The translations under genes were made by a program, and so were the position numbers. This document shows positions 38,180-46,836 of a stretch of DNA of 64,000 nucleotides, piece after piece. Where the stretch lies: positions 1-64,000 of the forward strand of contig NZ_FOVF01000008.1 in the NCBI RefSeq assembly GCF_900115085.1, in the 5' to 3' direction. This DNA comes from Dokdonella immobilis (lineage in GTDB: Bacteria; Pseudomonadota; Gammaproteobacteria; Xanthomonadales; Rhodanobacteraceae). A model generated the notes under the pieces. It was not told the origin of the DNA. It searched no databases and saw only the letters and a list, made by a program, of their open reading frames with translations. The number at the start of each line of letters is the position of its first letter. Within the stretch, counting starts at the first letter, position 1.

Positions 38180-39574
38180 TTGAGACTACCGATCGGACTC
38201 CGACTATTCGCCACGATCGCATCGGCCATACTGATCCTGGCCGCGATCGGGCTGCAATTGATCCGCTGGTCGGTGTTCGACGGTTCCGGCGCGCCCCGCC
38301 CAACAGCGGATGTCGCCGTGCTCGACCAACTCGCCAATGATCTCGAACAGCGCTATCGCGAGCACGGTGGCTGGACATTCGTGCCACCCGCAACGGCCTT
38401 GCAAGCATCGTGGATGCGTGAACAGGTCCGTCGTGCCATGGATGCGAGGCACGACGCCGAGGATCCCCTGCCCGGCCTTGGCACGCGCATCGCCCTGCTG
38501 GATCGTCACGAGGATCGCATCGCCGGATTGCTCGCGCGCCGGGTCGTCGTCGCTTTCGCGTCAATCGACACGATCCGCAGGACTCTCATGATCGACGGAG
38601 AGGTCATTGGCCATCTGGTGCTCGCCGAGCCCGGAAATCCGGATGACGCGCTGGCCGTGGCGTTTCTCATCGAACGCCAGGACCGGCTGCTGTGCGTGTT
38701 GCTGGCGGGCATCCTGCTCAGCGCCGTGCTGGCCGCCCTTCTCGCCGACCATTTTCGCCGCCCGATACGACGCCTGCTCGAGAGTGTCCGCCAGTTCGAG
38801 CGGGGGCGCTTCGAGGCCCGATCCGGGGTCCACCGGACCGACGAACTCGGCGAACTCGCGAATGCGTTCGATCGAATGGCGGCGCGGCTCGCGGAGGTGG
38901 AGGCCATGCGCAAGCGCTGGGTGGCCGACACCTCGCACGAATTGCGCACGCCCGTGGCCGTCTTGCGCGCGCAGCTGGAAAGCATGCAGGACGGGATACG
39001 CAGCGCGACGCCGGCGAACATCGACTTGCTGCTGCGCCAGGTGGGTGCGCTCGGCCATCTCGTCGATGCACTGCACGCACTGTCGTTGGGTGACGAATGC
39101 CAGTCTGCGCTCGTCGCGGAACCCTGTGACCTGTGGTCGATCCTGCGCGAGACCAGCGATGCCTTCTCGGAACGAGCCCGCGCCGCCGGACTGCTGCTCG
39201 AAACGCGCACGCCGCGCGAACCGGGCATGGTCCTGGGCGATGCCGAACAACTGCGGCGCCTGCTCGCAAACCTGATCGAGAACAGCATCCGCCATACCGC
39301 CGCCGGCGGCCGCATCGACGTCTGCGCCCACACCGACGCTGACGAGTTGCACGTCGTCGTCGATGATTCCGCGCCCGGTGTCGCCGAAGCTGATCGGGCC
39401 CGACTCGGCGAGCGCTTCTTTCGTGTCGATCCCTCGCGCCACCGCAACTCCGGCGGTTCGGGCCTCGGCCTTGCCCTGGCCCGGCAGATCGTCACATTGC
39501 ACGGCGGCCGAATCGAATTCGCGGAATCTCCACAGGGCGGCCTGCGCGTGAGCGTGGTGCTGCACAGGCCCTGA
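38180..39574 (+). CDS. Sensor histidine kinase (BaeS-like)
   Basis: A membrane sensor kinase: TM1 around IGLRLFATIASAILIL, a periplasmic loop of about 130 residues, TM2 around LLCVLLAGILLSAVLAALLA, HAMP (FRRPIRRLLESVRQF), the phosphoacceptor histidine in ADTSHELRTPVAVLRAQL, and the ATPase boxes NLIENSIRHT, DDSAPGV and GGSGLGLALARQI. A TTG at 38180 starts right before TM1; an ATG at 38042 would add a 46-residue basic leader. The response regulator starts 4 bp after its stop. Signal unknown; BaeS relatives sense envelope stress and drugs. Confidence 0.86.
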   Translation: MRLPIGLRLFATIASAILILAAIGLQLIRWSVFDGSGAPRPTADVAVLDQLANDLEQRYREHGGWTFVPPATALQASWMREQVRRAMDARHDAEDPLPGLGTRIALLDRHEDRIAGLLARRVVVAFASIDTIRRTLMIDGEVIGHLVLAEPGNPDDALAVAFLIERQDRLLCVLLAGILLSAVLAALLADHFRRPIRRLLESVRQFERGRFEARSGVHRTDELGELANAFDRMAARLAEVEAMRKRWVADTSHELRTPVAVLRAQLESMQDGIRSATPANIDLLLRQVGALGHLVDALHALSLGDECQSALVAEPCDLWSILRETSDAFSERARAAGLLLETRTPREPGMVLGDAEQLRRLLANLIENSIRHTAAGGRIDVCAHTDADELHVVVDDSAPGVAEADRARLGERFFRVDPSRHRNSGGSGLGLALARQIVTLHGGRIEFAESPQGGLRVSVVLHRP

Positions 39575-39578
39575 TGCC

Positions 39579-40241
39579 GTGAACCCGACGATCCTGATCA
39601 TCGAGGACGAGAGCGATCTGGCCGCGATCATCGCGGATTACGTGTCGGCCGCCGGCTACGAGGCGAGCGTGCTGCACGATGGCAACGAGGCACTGGCTCG
39701 CGTGCGCCGCGACCCACCCGATCTGGTCGTGCTGGATCTGATGCTGCCCGGACTCGACGGGGTCGCGATCTGCAGGGCGATACGAACGTTCTCGGACCTG
39801 CCCATCATCATGCTCACGGCGCGGGTGGCCGAGATCGATCGCCTGCTCGGACTCGAAACCGGTGCCGACGACTATGTCTGCAAGCCTTTCAGTCCCCGCG
39901 AACTCGTCGCGCGGATCAAGGCGATCTTGCGACGGAGCCGAATCGACACCGGCGCGCAACTGGTGCAGGTCGATGCGGCCCGGCGACGCGTGCGCGTGGG
40001 CTCGCATGCACTCTCGCTCACGCGCAGCGAGTTCGACCTGTTCGCGGCCATGGCAAGCCGGCCCGGGACGATCTTTTCGCGCGCCCAGTTGCTCGACATC
40101 GTCAGCTGCAGCAGCCTCGATAGTGCCGACCGCGCGATCGACACCCACATCAAGAATCTGCGGCGCAAGATCGCCGAGGTGTTGCCCGATACAGCCGTCA
40201 TCCATTCCGTGTACGGCCTCGGCTACCGCGTCGAAACCTGA
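39579..40241 (+). CDS. OmpR/BaeR-type response regulator
   Basis: A 220-residue two-domain regulator. The receiver has the acidic pair in LIIEDESD, the phosphoacceptor in LVVLDLMLPGLDG, and the conserved lysine in YVCKPFSPREL. The C-terminal winged helix shows LTRSEFDLFAAMASRPG and IDTHIKNLRRKI with VYGLGYRVE. The start is GTG at 39579, 4 bp after the kinase. Expected to bind DNA when phosphorylated by the adjacent kinase. Likely target: the S41 peptidase gene 97 bp downstream. Confidence 0.91.
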   Translation: MNPTILIIEDESDLAAIIADYVSAAGYEASVLHDGNEALARVRRDPPDLVVLDLMLPGLDGVAICRAIRTFSDLPIIMLTARVAEIDRLLGLETGADDYVCKPFSPRELVARIKAILRRSRIDTGAQLVQVDAARRRVRVGSHALSLTRSEFDLFAAMASRPGTIFSRAQLLDIVSCSSLDSADRAIDTHIKNLRRKIAEVLPDTAVIHSVYGLGYRVET

Positions 40242-40338
40242 CTCCGGGCGATGCCTGGTCGCCTGCTCACGGTTTCCCCACATTCGCCCGGCACCCTGCG
40301 TCCTGCCCGCTTTCGGGCCAGCCGACGAGGATGTGCAA

Positions 40339-41418
40339 ATGAAGAAGAGAACCTGGGCCTGTGCCCTGATCGCGGTCGCCGGGGCGTCCTTGCTCGTCCG
40401 GCACGTGGTCTCGGAACCCGCCGCGAATGCTTCCGGCCAGCGCGACAGCGTGATCGACGCCAGTGAGCGCAACACGGTCATCGACGCGGCGATCGCCCAA
40501 CTCCACCGTGCCTATGTCATTCCGGAGAAGACCGCCGCCATCGAAAGCGATCTGCGCGAACGCCAACGGCGCGGAGAATTCGACTCGATCACGAGTGCGC
40601 AATCCTTTGCCGGGCACCTGACCGACGTGCTTCAGGAGCAGACCGGCGACCGCCACCTTGAAGTGCGCTATTTCGAAAAGCCGCTGTCCGTGGGCGAGTC
40701 GGGGCAGGGCACGCCCGAGGAACAGGCGATCGAGGATTTGCGCCAACGGCGGCTCAATTATGGATTCGCCAGTGTCGGCCGGTTTCCGTTCAACATCGGC
40801 TACATCGACCTGCACGCGTTCGCCCGCCCCGAGCATGCGACCGATCGCATCGCCGCCGCGATGACCCTGGTGAGCGAATCCGACGCGCTCGTCATCGATC
40901 TGCGCAAGTGCGGCGGCGGCGATCCCGACACGGTCATGCTGTTCGCAAGCTATCTGTTCGACGCGCCCGAACACTTGAACGACATCTACTTCCGCGACGA
41001 AGACCGCACCGAGGTGCGCTGGACCACGAAGGCAGTGCCCGGAATCAAGTATGGGCAGGAGCGCATGGTCTACCTGCTGACCAGCCACGATACATTTTCG
41101 GCGTGCGAAGACATCACCTATGCATTGAAGAATGCACATCGCGCGGTCGTGGTCGGGGAGAACACGGGCGGTGGCGCGCATGCGGGAAGTCCGCAGCGAC
41201 TCGACGCGCACTTCATGATGTTCGTGCCGAGCGGCCGTCCGATCAGTCCGGTCACGCACACCGACTGGGAAGGCGTGGGCATCGCGCCGGACATCTCGGC
41301 CCCGGCCAGCGACGCGGCGGATGTGGCCCAGGTGGCGATACTCGGACGGCTGCTCCCGGGCGAAGCCGATCCGGAACGGCAGGGCGAGATTCGCGAGCGC
41401 ATGTCTGAGCTGGATTGA
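40339..41418 (+). CDS. Exported S41 family peptidase (IRBP/tricorn-like, no PDZ)
   Basis: A 359-residue protein with a signal or anchor segment (MKKRTWACALIAVAGASLLV). The N-terminal helical region RNTVIDAAIAQLHRAYVIPE precedes the catalytic core: IGYIDLHAFARPE, ALVIDLRKCGGGDPDTVM, the serine region LTSHDTFSACEDITYALK, and VVGENTGGGAHAG. This matches the S41 branch related to retinol-binding IRBP domains rather than CtpA, because no PDZ domain is present. It follows the response regulator on the same strand, so it may be the output of that two-component system. Confidence 0.85.
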   Translation: MKKRTWACALIAVAGASLLVRHVVSEPAANASGQRDSVIDASERNTVIDAAIAQLHRAYVIPEKTAAIESDLRERQRRGEFDSITSAQSFAGHLTDVLQEQTGDRHLEVRYFEKPLSVGESGQGTPEEQAIEDLRQRRLNYGFASVGRFPFNIGYIDLHAFARPEHATDRIAAAMTLVSESDALVIDLRKCGGGDPDTVMLFASYLFDAPEHLNDIYFRDEDRTEVRWTTKAVPGIKYGQERMVYLLTSHDTFSACEDITYALKNAHRAVVVGENTGGGAHAGSPQRLDAHFMMFVPSGRPISPVTHTDWEGVGIAPDISAPASDAADVAQVAILGRLLPGEADPERQGEIRERMSELD

Positions 41419-41592
41419 GCGTTGCTTCGATCGCTGACTCGATGAACGGCCGCTTCACCAACTTCAACCCACGCTGAATTTTGCCGTTGTTCACTATGAG
41501 GCAGGAATAGTCGTGTCCGGAATCGCCCCGGTCTGCATGTCGATCGCACTGTGCGCCGCGACATGCGCCGGGCCCGGCCAAGGGAGAACACC

Positions 41593-41958
41593 ATGAAGTT
41601 TCGCCTAGCAATACTGTTGTTGACCACGCTGTGGTGCGGCAGCGCATTCGCCTCGCGCCATGATGACGCCGAGATCGCATTCGCCCAGGCACAGACCGCC
41701 GTGCAGGCGGCCGAAGCGGCCGATGCGGCCCGCGCCGCGCCAACCGAATGGGACGCCGCGCAGTCCAATCTGACCGCCGCCCGCGGCGCACTCGATCGCC
41801 GCGAATGGGAGGCCAGCTCAATGAGCTCGGAGAAGGCCAAGGCCGACGCCGATCTTGCCGCCGCCCGCGCTCGCGAGCAGCGCGCCACGGCAGCGACTGC
41901 CGAAATCGAAGCCAGCGTCGAAACGCTGCGCCGCGAACTCGAACGACCGGGGAGCTGA
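41593..41958 (+). CDS. DUF4398-type periplasmic helical protein
   Basis: A 121-residue protein: signal peptide MKFRLAILLLTTLWCGSAFA, then an alanine-rich amphipathic helix (AEIAFAQAQTAVQAAEAADA, WDAAQSNLTAARGALDRREW) typical of DUF4398 domains. Such proteins probably pack against OmpA-like lipoproteins or peptidoglycan. It lies 3 bp upstream of an OmpA-family gene that has a similar helical N-terminal region, and the two are surely co-transcribed. No enzymatic motif. Confidence 0.82.
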   Translation: MKFRLAILLLTTLWCGSAFASRHDDAEIAFAQAQTAVQAAEAADAARAAPTEWDAAQSNLTAARGALDRREWEASSMSSEKAKADADLAAARAREQRATAATAEIEASVETLRRELERPGS

Positions 41959-41961
41959 GCC

Positions 41962-42840
41962 ATGAAACCGAAAATCCTGCATCTCACTTCCGTTCTCTCA
42001 GTTCTGCTGCTCGCCGCCTGCGCGACCACGCCGAAGGGACCGCCTCCGGAAATCGTGCGTCTCGATCAGACCTTGAGCCGCCTGCGTGCCGATCCGCGCG
42101 TCGGACCGAATGCCGTTGAGGAGATCAGCCGTGCTCAGGCAGCGGTCGACGTCATGGGCAGCCAGGGACGCCGACTCGACGAACCGATGTTTCGCCACGG
42201 CATCTACCTGGCCGACCGCCTCGTGCAGACGGCCGAAGCCGTTGGCCTGGCGCGTCATGCCGAGGCGCGCGGCAAGGAACTCGGCCTCGAGCGCGACCGC
42301 CTGCTCGTCGACGTGCGGACCCGCCAGGCCGCGGAAGCGCGCCAACTGGCCAACGCCGCGCTGGCCACCGCCGATGCGGAACGCCACAACGCCAATCTGG
42401 CTCGCGCCGATGCGAATGCGGCACGCATGGAACTGGCTTCCATGCAGGCACGCCTGACCGAATTGCAGACCGCGGAAACCGAGCGCGGACTGGTCGTCAC
42501 CCTCGGCGACGTGCTGTTCGAGGTCGACCGCGCCGCGATCAAGCCGGGCGCCACGCGCGCGCTCGACCAGTTGTCGCGCGTCCTCGCCGACGACCCTGAT
42601 GCGCATATCACGATCGAAGGCCACACCGATTCGACCGGATCGCCCGACTACAACATGGATCTGTCCAAGCGTCGCGCCGACGTGGTCCGCGCCTACCTCG
42701 TCACCCACGGCGTCGATCCGGCCCGGATCACCGCGCGTGGCCTCGGCCAGGACTATCCGGTTGCCAGCAACGACACCGAGAGCGGCCGCCAGCAGAACCG
42801 TCGCGTCGAGGTCATCATCGACTCCAGCGTTGCCCGCTGA
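41962..42840 (+). CDS. OmpA-family lipoprotein
   Basis: A 292-residue lipoprotein with lipobox LLLAAC near residue 20, an alanine-rich coiled coil (about 60-175), and a C-terminal OmpA peptidoglycan-binding domain (VTLGDVLFEVDRAAIKPGA, IEGHTDSTGSPDYNMDLSKR, ITARGLGQDYPVASN). It tethers the outer membrane to the wall. The gene follows the DUF4398 gene by 3 bp and ends 15 bp before a strong intrinsic terminator. Partner function with the DUF4398 protein is inferred. Confidence 0.9.
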   Translation: MKPKILHLTSVLSVLLLAACATTPKGPPPEIVRLDQTLSRLRADPRVGPNAVEEISRAQAAVDVMGSQGRRLDEPMFRHGIYLADRLVQTAEAVGLARHAEARGKELGLERDRLLVDVRTRQAAEARQLANAALATADAERHNANLARADANAARMELASMQARLTELQTAETERGLVVTLGDVLFEVDRAAIKPGATRALDQLSRVLADDPDAHITIEGHTDSTGSPDYNMDLSKRRADVVRAYLVTHGVDPARITARGLGQDYPVASNDTESGRQQNRRVEVIIDSSVAR

Positions 42841-42855
42841 TCGCGGGCGTCTTGA

Positions 42856-42882
42856 CCCCGCCCAGGGAGGGGCGGGGTTTTT
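42856..42882 (+). terminator. Intrinsic terminator after the OmpA lipoprotein gene
   Basis: A perfect 8-bp GC stem, CCCCGCCC and GGGCGGGG, with loop AGGGAG is followed by TTTTT (42878-42882). It begins 15 bp after the OmpA stop codon and is the clearest rho-independent terminator in the window. Confidence 0.85.
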
Positions 42883-42930
42883 CTTCATCGCCCTGGAGCC
42901 CGCTCATTCGTGGGCGTTCGTCGACCTGGC

Positions 42931-43971
42931 TTACGGTTTGGGTCTGGGCGTCGTGGCAACGCTGGGCGGCAGGATCGGCAACATCACCTGGGGCTGGTCA
43001 CCGGTTAGCGAACCGAGGAAATCGGTGATCCGGTCGACTTCGCCATCGTTCAGATCGGCGCCGAGTTGGCTGTTGCCCATGATCGCCACCGCCTGGCGCA
43101 GATCCCAGACCTTGCCCGAATGGAAATACGGCGGTGTCAGCGCGACATTGCGCAGTGACGCCGCCCGGAAAACGTAGGCGTCACTCGCGGTCTTGGTTAC
43201 GGCGAAGCGACCCTTGTCATCCGGCGGCAGGATCTCGGCGCCCGGGCGCTCGATCACACCAAATGCGGCATACATGCTGCCGCCCACGTTGATGCCGTTG
43301 TGGCAAGCCACGCAACCCTTGCCGATGAAGAGTTCCAGGCCCGCTTTCTGGTTGGCATCGAGCGCCTCTTCGCTACCCTTGAGATAACGATCGAAGGCCG
43401 CGTTCGGCGTGATCAGGGTCGCCTCGAACACCGCGATGGCCTTGCGCACGTTGTCGAAGGTCAACGGATCGGCGACACCCGGAAAGGCCTTGGCGAAGGC
43501 TGCTGTATAGCCCGGTATGCCCTTCAGCTGTTCGATGACATGTTCCGGCGTGGTGTCCATTTCCACCGGGTTGACCAGCGGGCCACCGGCCTGCGCCTCG
43601 AGATCCTTGGCCCGCCCATCCCAGAACTGGGCGACTTCGAACACCGCATTGTAGACCGTCGGCGCGTTGCGGCCGCCGTGCTGCCAGCGATGGCCCAGCG
43701 AGGTCTCCTGCAGGTCGACGCCCCCCATGCCGATCATGTGGCAGGAGTTGCAACTGAGGGCATGGCTTTCGGACAAGCGGGTGTCGAAGTACAGCATCTT
43801 GCCGAGTTCCTGCTTGGCCGGAGTCGCGGCGTTGCCGGGCAAGGCCGGCGCCGTGGTCGGAATCGGCTTGAACAGGCCCTGCGCCTGCTTCATCAGGGCG
43901 GACTGGGCGGATGCCTGGCCGGTGCACAGGCATCCCAGGGCAAACATTGTCGCAATGCAAAGTTGACGCAT
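42931..43971 (-). CDS. Di-heme cytochrome c peroxidase (CcpA/MauG family)
   Basis: A 346-residue periplasmic protein with a signal peptide (MRQLCIATMFALGCLCTGQA). Two c-type heme sites are seen: SCNSCHMIG (about residue 74) and GCVACHNG (about 222). Other family marks are LGKMLYFDTRLS and TPPYFHSGKVWDLRQAV. It reduces hydrogen peroxide with electrons from cytochrome c, or acts as a MauG-like oxidase. The start follows AGGAGATCACC. It is convergent with the OmpA gene. Confidence 0.91.
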   Translation of the reverse strand: MRQLCIATMFALGCLCTGQASAQSALMKQAQGLFKPIPTTAPALPGNAATPAKQELGKMLYFDTRLSESHALSCNSCHMIGMGGVDLQETSLGHRWQHGGRNAPTVYNAVFEVAQFWDGRAKDLEAQAGGPLVNPVEMDTTPEHVIEQLKGIPGYTAAFAKAFPGVADPLTFDNVRKAIAVFEATLITPNAAFDRYLKGSEEALDANQKAGLELFIGKGCVACHNGINVGGSMYAAFGVIERPGAEILPPDDKGRFAVTKTASDAYVFRAASLRNVALTPPYFHSGKVWDLRQAVAIMGNSQLGADLNDGEVDRITDFLGSLTGDQPQVMLPILPPSVATTPRPKP

Positions 43972-44186
43972 GGTGATCTCCTGCTTTCATTGATGCGAAC
44001 CCCGCGCCGGTCGCTCCAGCGCCTGGCAGATCCGGTACTCGGTCGGATACGCCGACGAAGCTTCGACGCGACCGGCATTCGTTGTTCAACTGTCCCTGCC
44101 AGGCCGACGCAGGTGGCGCGTGCACTGGCGGAAAACCCGCGGCCGCCCACTGCCGCTTGCGCGTGGCCGGCGTTGACTGCTGCGGA

Positions 44187-44618
44187 TCAGCCGCCGCCCT
44201 CGTCCTTCGGCGGCGGAGGTTGCTGGGGCTGTCCACGCGGACCCATGCCGGCTCCCGGACCCATCCCGCCGCCGCGATGCATCGGCATCTCGGGCAGGGT
44301 CACGCCTCGCTCGGCAGCGCGCTTCTTCATCTGTTCATGATGTTGAAGGCGCAGGGCCTCGCGCTCCTGGTCCGTCTTCATGCTGCGCATCTGCTGCCTG
44401 AACGCATCGCGCTCTTCGGGCGTCATCAGTTGCCAACCGTAGACCTGATTGGCATCCGTGACCGGCGTCTGCTGCGTCGTGCCATCCTGCTTCGCGTTCG
44501 TCGCTGCGGCCTTGTCCTGGCCTTGTCCACCGGCGTTGCCCTGCTGATCGGCCAAGGCCGGGAGAGCCAGCGCCAGGGAAAGTGAAAGACCGAGCACGAG
44601 CCTGTAATGGATACGCAT
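44187..44618 (-). CDS. Small exported protein with a Pro/Gly/Met-rich tail
   Basis: A 143-residue protein. The signal peptide MRIHYRLVLGLSLSLALALP is cleaved near ALA/DQQ. The mature core is YGWQLMTPEERDAFRQQMRS and REALRLQHHEQMKKRAAERG, a helical motif with paired histidines seen in small periplasmic proteins of many proteobacteria. The tail MHRGGGMGPGAGMGPRGQPQ is low complexity. AGGAGTTTTCC precedes ATG 44618. Metal or protein binding is possible but not shown. A MITE copy begins only 31 bp upstream of the start. Confidence 0.78.
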   Translation of the reverse strand: MRIHYRLVLGLSLSLALALPALADQQGNAGGQGQDKAAATNAKQDGTTQQTPVTDANQVYGWQLMTPEERDAFRQQMRSMKTDQEREALRLQHHEQMKKRAAERGVTLPEMPMHRGGGMGPGAGMGPRGQPQQPPPPKDEGGG

Positions 44619-44649
44619 TGGAAAACTCCTCGTCGACGGGAATGCCACC

Positions 44650-44837
44650 AAGGGAGGGTCCGATCAAGTAGCAGAGTCGTCATGGCGTTCAGAAAGTTTT
44701 CCACATGTGGCGCATGGCGAACTGAAGGCTGGTTGCCCTGACGCGGCGCGCGGCGCATGTGGGGAGCCTTCTGGACGCCACCTTTTCAGCAATCAACAAT
44801 CGGTTGGGCGACTTTGCTACTTGATCAGCCCCTCCTT
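44650..44837. mobile_element. MITE-like element, copy B (188 bp)
   Basis: The ends AAGGGAGGGTCCGATCAAGT and the complement of AAGGAGGGGCTGATCAAGTA form imperfect terminal repeats. The interior shares with copy A the blocks GTCATGGCGTTCAGAA, GAAGGCTGGTTGCC and CCTTCTGGACGCCACC, including the internal inverted pair. It lacks the roughly 100-bp right-hand block of copy A. No coding capacity and no target duplication were found. It lies between divergently read genes and close to the start of the small exported protein. Confidence 0.75.
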
Positions 44838-44884
44838 GACGATGCGTGACGTTTTCATGCTGCGCCTGCCTGCACTGGCCTTTA

Positions 44885-44898
44885 TTGATCGAGGTCAA
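44885..44898. promoter_or_regulatory. FNR/Anr-like box
   Basis: TTGATCGAGGTCAA fits the FNR-family consensus TTGAT-N4-ATCAA with one mismatch. It is 221 bp upstream of the M28 peptidase gene and about 270 bp upstream of the small exported gene's start, with the MITE between the latter and the box. No typical anaerobic gene is adjacent, so it may be a relic. Confidence 0.4.
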
Positions 44899-45118
44899 GG
44901 CGGCAACGACCCGCGCGTTGCCGGGTGCGCACAGCCTCCCCAACCACAAGTTCTTGCAGAAGCGGGCGGGTGCGCAGGCAGCCGGGCCCGTAATCCCGCA
45001 TCGGTCCATGCACGGAACATCGCTGCCGCCCCGCTTTTGCGCCGCTGAACGATGCAAGGCTCGGAAATCGACGCGGTCGCGGCTAAGATCGCAGGCTTGT
45101 TCGCCACCGGAGAAAACC

Positions 45119-46834
45119 ATGATCCGTCCTGTTCTCGTCGGCACCCTGGCCCTGGTCCTGTGCGCCTGTGGCAAGCAGGAGCCCGCGACCGGATCGGCGC
45201 CCGCGGTGGCGCCGGCGACCAGCGGCGCAAAGCCGGCGCCGGTCACTCCGACCGCCGAAGGCCGCTTCAGCGGCGCCATCACGGCGGAAGATTTCGCCGC
45301 GCGCCTGAAGAAACTCTCTTCCGACCAGTTCGAGGGCCGCGAACCCGGCACGATCGGCGAGCGTGTGACGACCAACTACATCAAGGACCAGTTCGAACGC
45401 ATCGGGCTCAAGCCGGGCAACAACGGCAACTGGTTCCAGACCGTGCCGATGGTCAAGACCGAACTGATCGATCCGGCCAGCGTGAAGATCGAAGTCAAGG
45501 GCAGCACCGGCAACGCGAATTTCGGCATCGGTGCTGACGCGGTTCTCAATACGCTGAATGGCAGCCAGGACGTCAGCATCAGGGATTCCGACATCGTCTT
45601 CGCCGGCTACGGTGTCAATGCGCCGGACTGGAACGACTACGCCGACATCGACGTCAAGGGCAAGACCGTGATCGTGCTGGTCAACGACCCGGGTTGGGGC
45701 AACAAGGATCCCGATCTGTTCAAGGGTACGGCGCTGACCTATTACGGTCGCTGGACCTACAAGTACGAGGAAGCGGCCCGGCAGGGCGCGGCGGCGCTGT
45801 TCATCGTCCATGAGACGCCGGGAGCGGGGTATCCGTGGAGCGTCGTGCAGAACGGCTGGAGCGGCCCACAGCTCGCGCTGCCCGCGAGCGAGGACCCAGC
45901 GCCGCGCCTCGAAGCGGCCGGCTGGCTCAGTGAGGATGCAGCCACGCGCCTGTTCGCCACGGCCGGCGAGGATTTCGCCGCGATGAAGAAGAGCGCCGAC
46001 CTGCGCGGCTTCAAGGCCAGCGTGCTCGGCGCCAAGCTCTCGGTCGACTTCCGCAGCAAGGTCGAGACGACCAGTTCGGAGAACGTCATCGGCGTACTGC
46101 CCGGCAGCCAGCGCCCGGACGAGGCGATCGTCTACACCGCGCACTGGGATCATTTCGGCAAGGACGAGAGCCTCGAGGGCGACCAGATCCTCAATGGTGC
46201 GATCGACAACGCCACCGGCGTCGCCGCAATCATCGAAATCGCCGAGGCCTTCACGCACCAGGCGCAGCCACCGCAGCGTTCGGTCGTGTTCGCCGCAGTC
46301 ACGCTCGAGGAATCGGGCCTGCTCGGCGCCCAGTACCTCGTCGCGCATTCGCCGTTTGCGCTCGACAGGATCGCGGCCAATATCAACATCGATGCCCTGG
46401 CCATGACCGGACCGACGAAGAACGTCACCGTGATCGGGCTCGGCCAGAGCGAACTCGACGACTACGTGACCGAAGCGGCGAAGGCCCAGGGCCGCGTCAT
46501 CAGCGGCGACGAAGAGCCCGAAAAGGGCTTCTTCTTCCGCTCCGACCACGTCAACTTCGCTCGCGCCGGCGTCCCGGCCCTGTACGCCTCCGGCGGCCTC
46601 GACTGGGTCGAAGGCGGTGAGGCGGCCGGGCGTGCCGCGGCCGATGATTACACGACCAACCGCTACCACAAGCCGAGCGACAACTTCGATCCGGATTGGG
46701 ATTACCGCGGCGCGGTCGCCGACCTCGAGATGCTCTACAAGGTCGGCCACAAGCTGTCAGACGAGACGCGTTTCCCGCAGTGGAAACCCGGTGCCGATTT
46801 CGCCCGGCCGGCAGCCAGGGCGAACAAGGATTGA
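45119..46834 (+). CDS. M28 family zinc aminopeptidase lipoprotein
   Basis: A 571-residue protein with an N-terminal lipobox-like LVLCACG (C17). A PA-type insertion (about 160-300) interrupts the M28 domain. Zinc ligands are visible in YTAHWDHFG (His), GAIDNATGVAAI (bridging Asp), TLEESGLLGA (Glu pair), NINIDALAM (Asp) and SDHVNFARAGVP (His). Homologues are exported aminopeptidases or carboxypeptidases that use two zinc ions. ATG 45119 sits after GGAGAAAACC. Likely anchored in the envelope, for peptide nutrition. Confidence 0.91.
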   Translation: MIRPVLVGTLALVLCACGKQEPATGSAPAVAPATSGAKPAPVTPTAEGRFSGAITAEDFAARLKKLSSDQFEGREPGTIGERVTTNYIKDQFERIGLKPGNNGNWFQTVPMVKTELIDPASVKIEVKGSTGNANFGIGADAVLNTLNGSQDVSIRDSDIVFAGYGVNAPDWNDYADIDVKGKTVIVLVNDPGWGNKDPDLFKGTALTYYGRWTYKYEEAARQGAAALFIVHETPGAGYPWSVVQNGWSGPQLALPASEDPAPRLEAAGWLSEDAATRLFATAGEDFAAMKKSADLRGFKASVLGAKLSVDFRSKVETTSSENVIGVLPGSQRPDEAIVYTAHWDHFGKDESLEGDQILNGAIDNATGVAAIIEIAEAFTHQAQPPQRSVVFAAVTLEESGLLGAQYLVAHSPFALDRIAANINIDALAMTGPTKNVTVIGLGQSELDDYVTEAAKAQGRVISGDEEPEKGFFFRSDHVNFARAGVPALYASGGLDWVEGGEAAGRAAADDYTTNRYHKPSDNFDPDWDYRGAVADLEMLYKVGHKLSDETRFPQWKPGADFARPAARANKD

Positions 46835-46836
46835 AC

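Noticed and set aside
44858-45048. Small plus-strand frame after MITE copy B
   Set aside because: Contains the FNR-like box and a Pro/Arg-rich random translation; no domain.
45083-46750. Long minus-strand frame (555 codons) opposite the M28 peptidase
   Set aside because: Antisense shadow with no motif; the M28 zinc ligands are all present on the plus strand.
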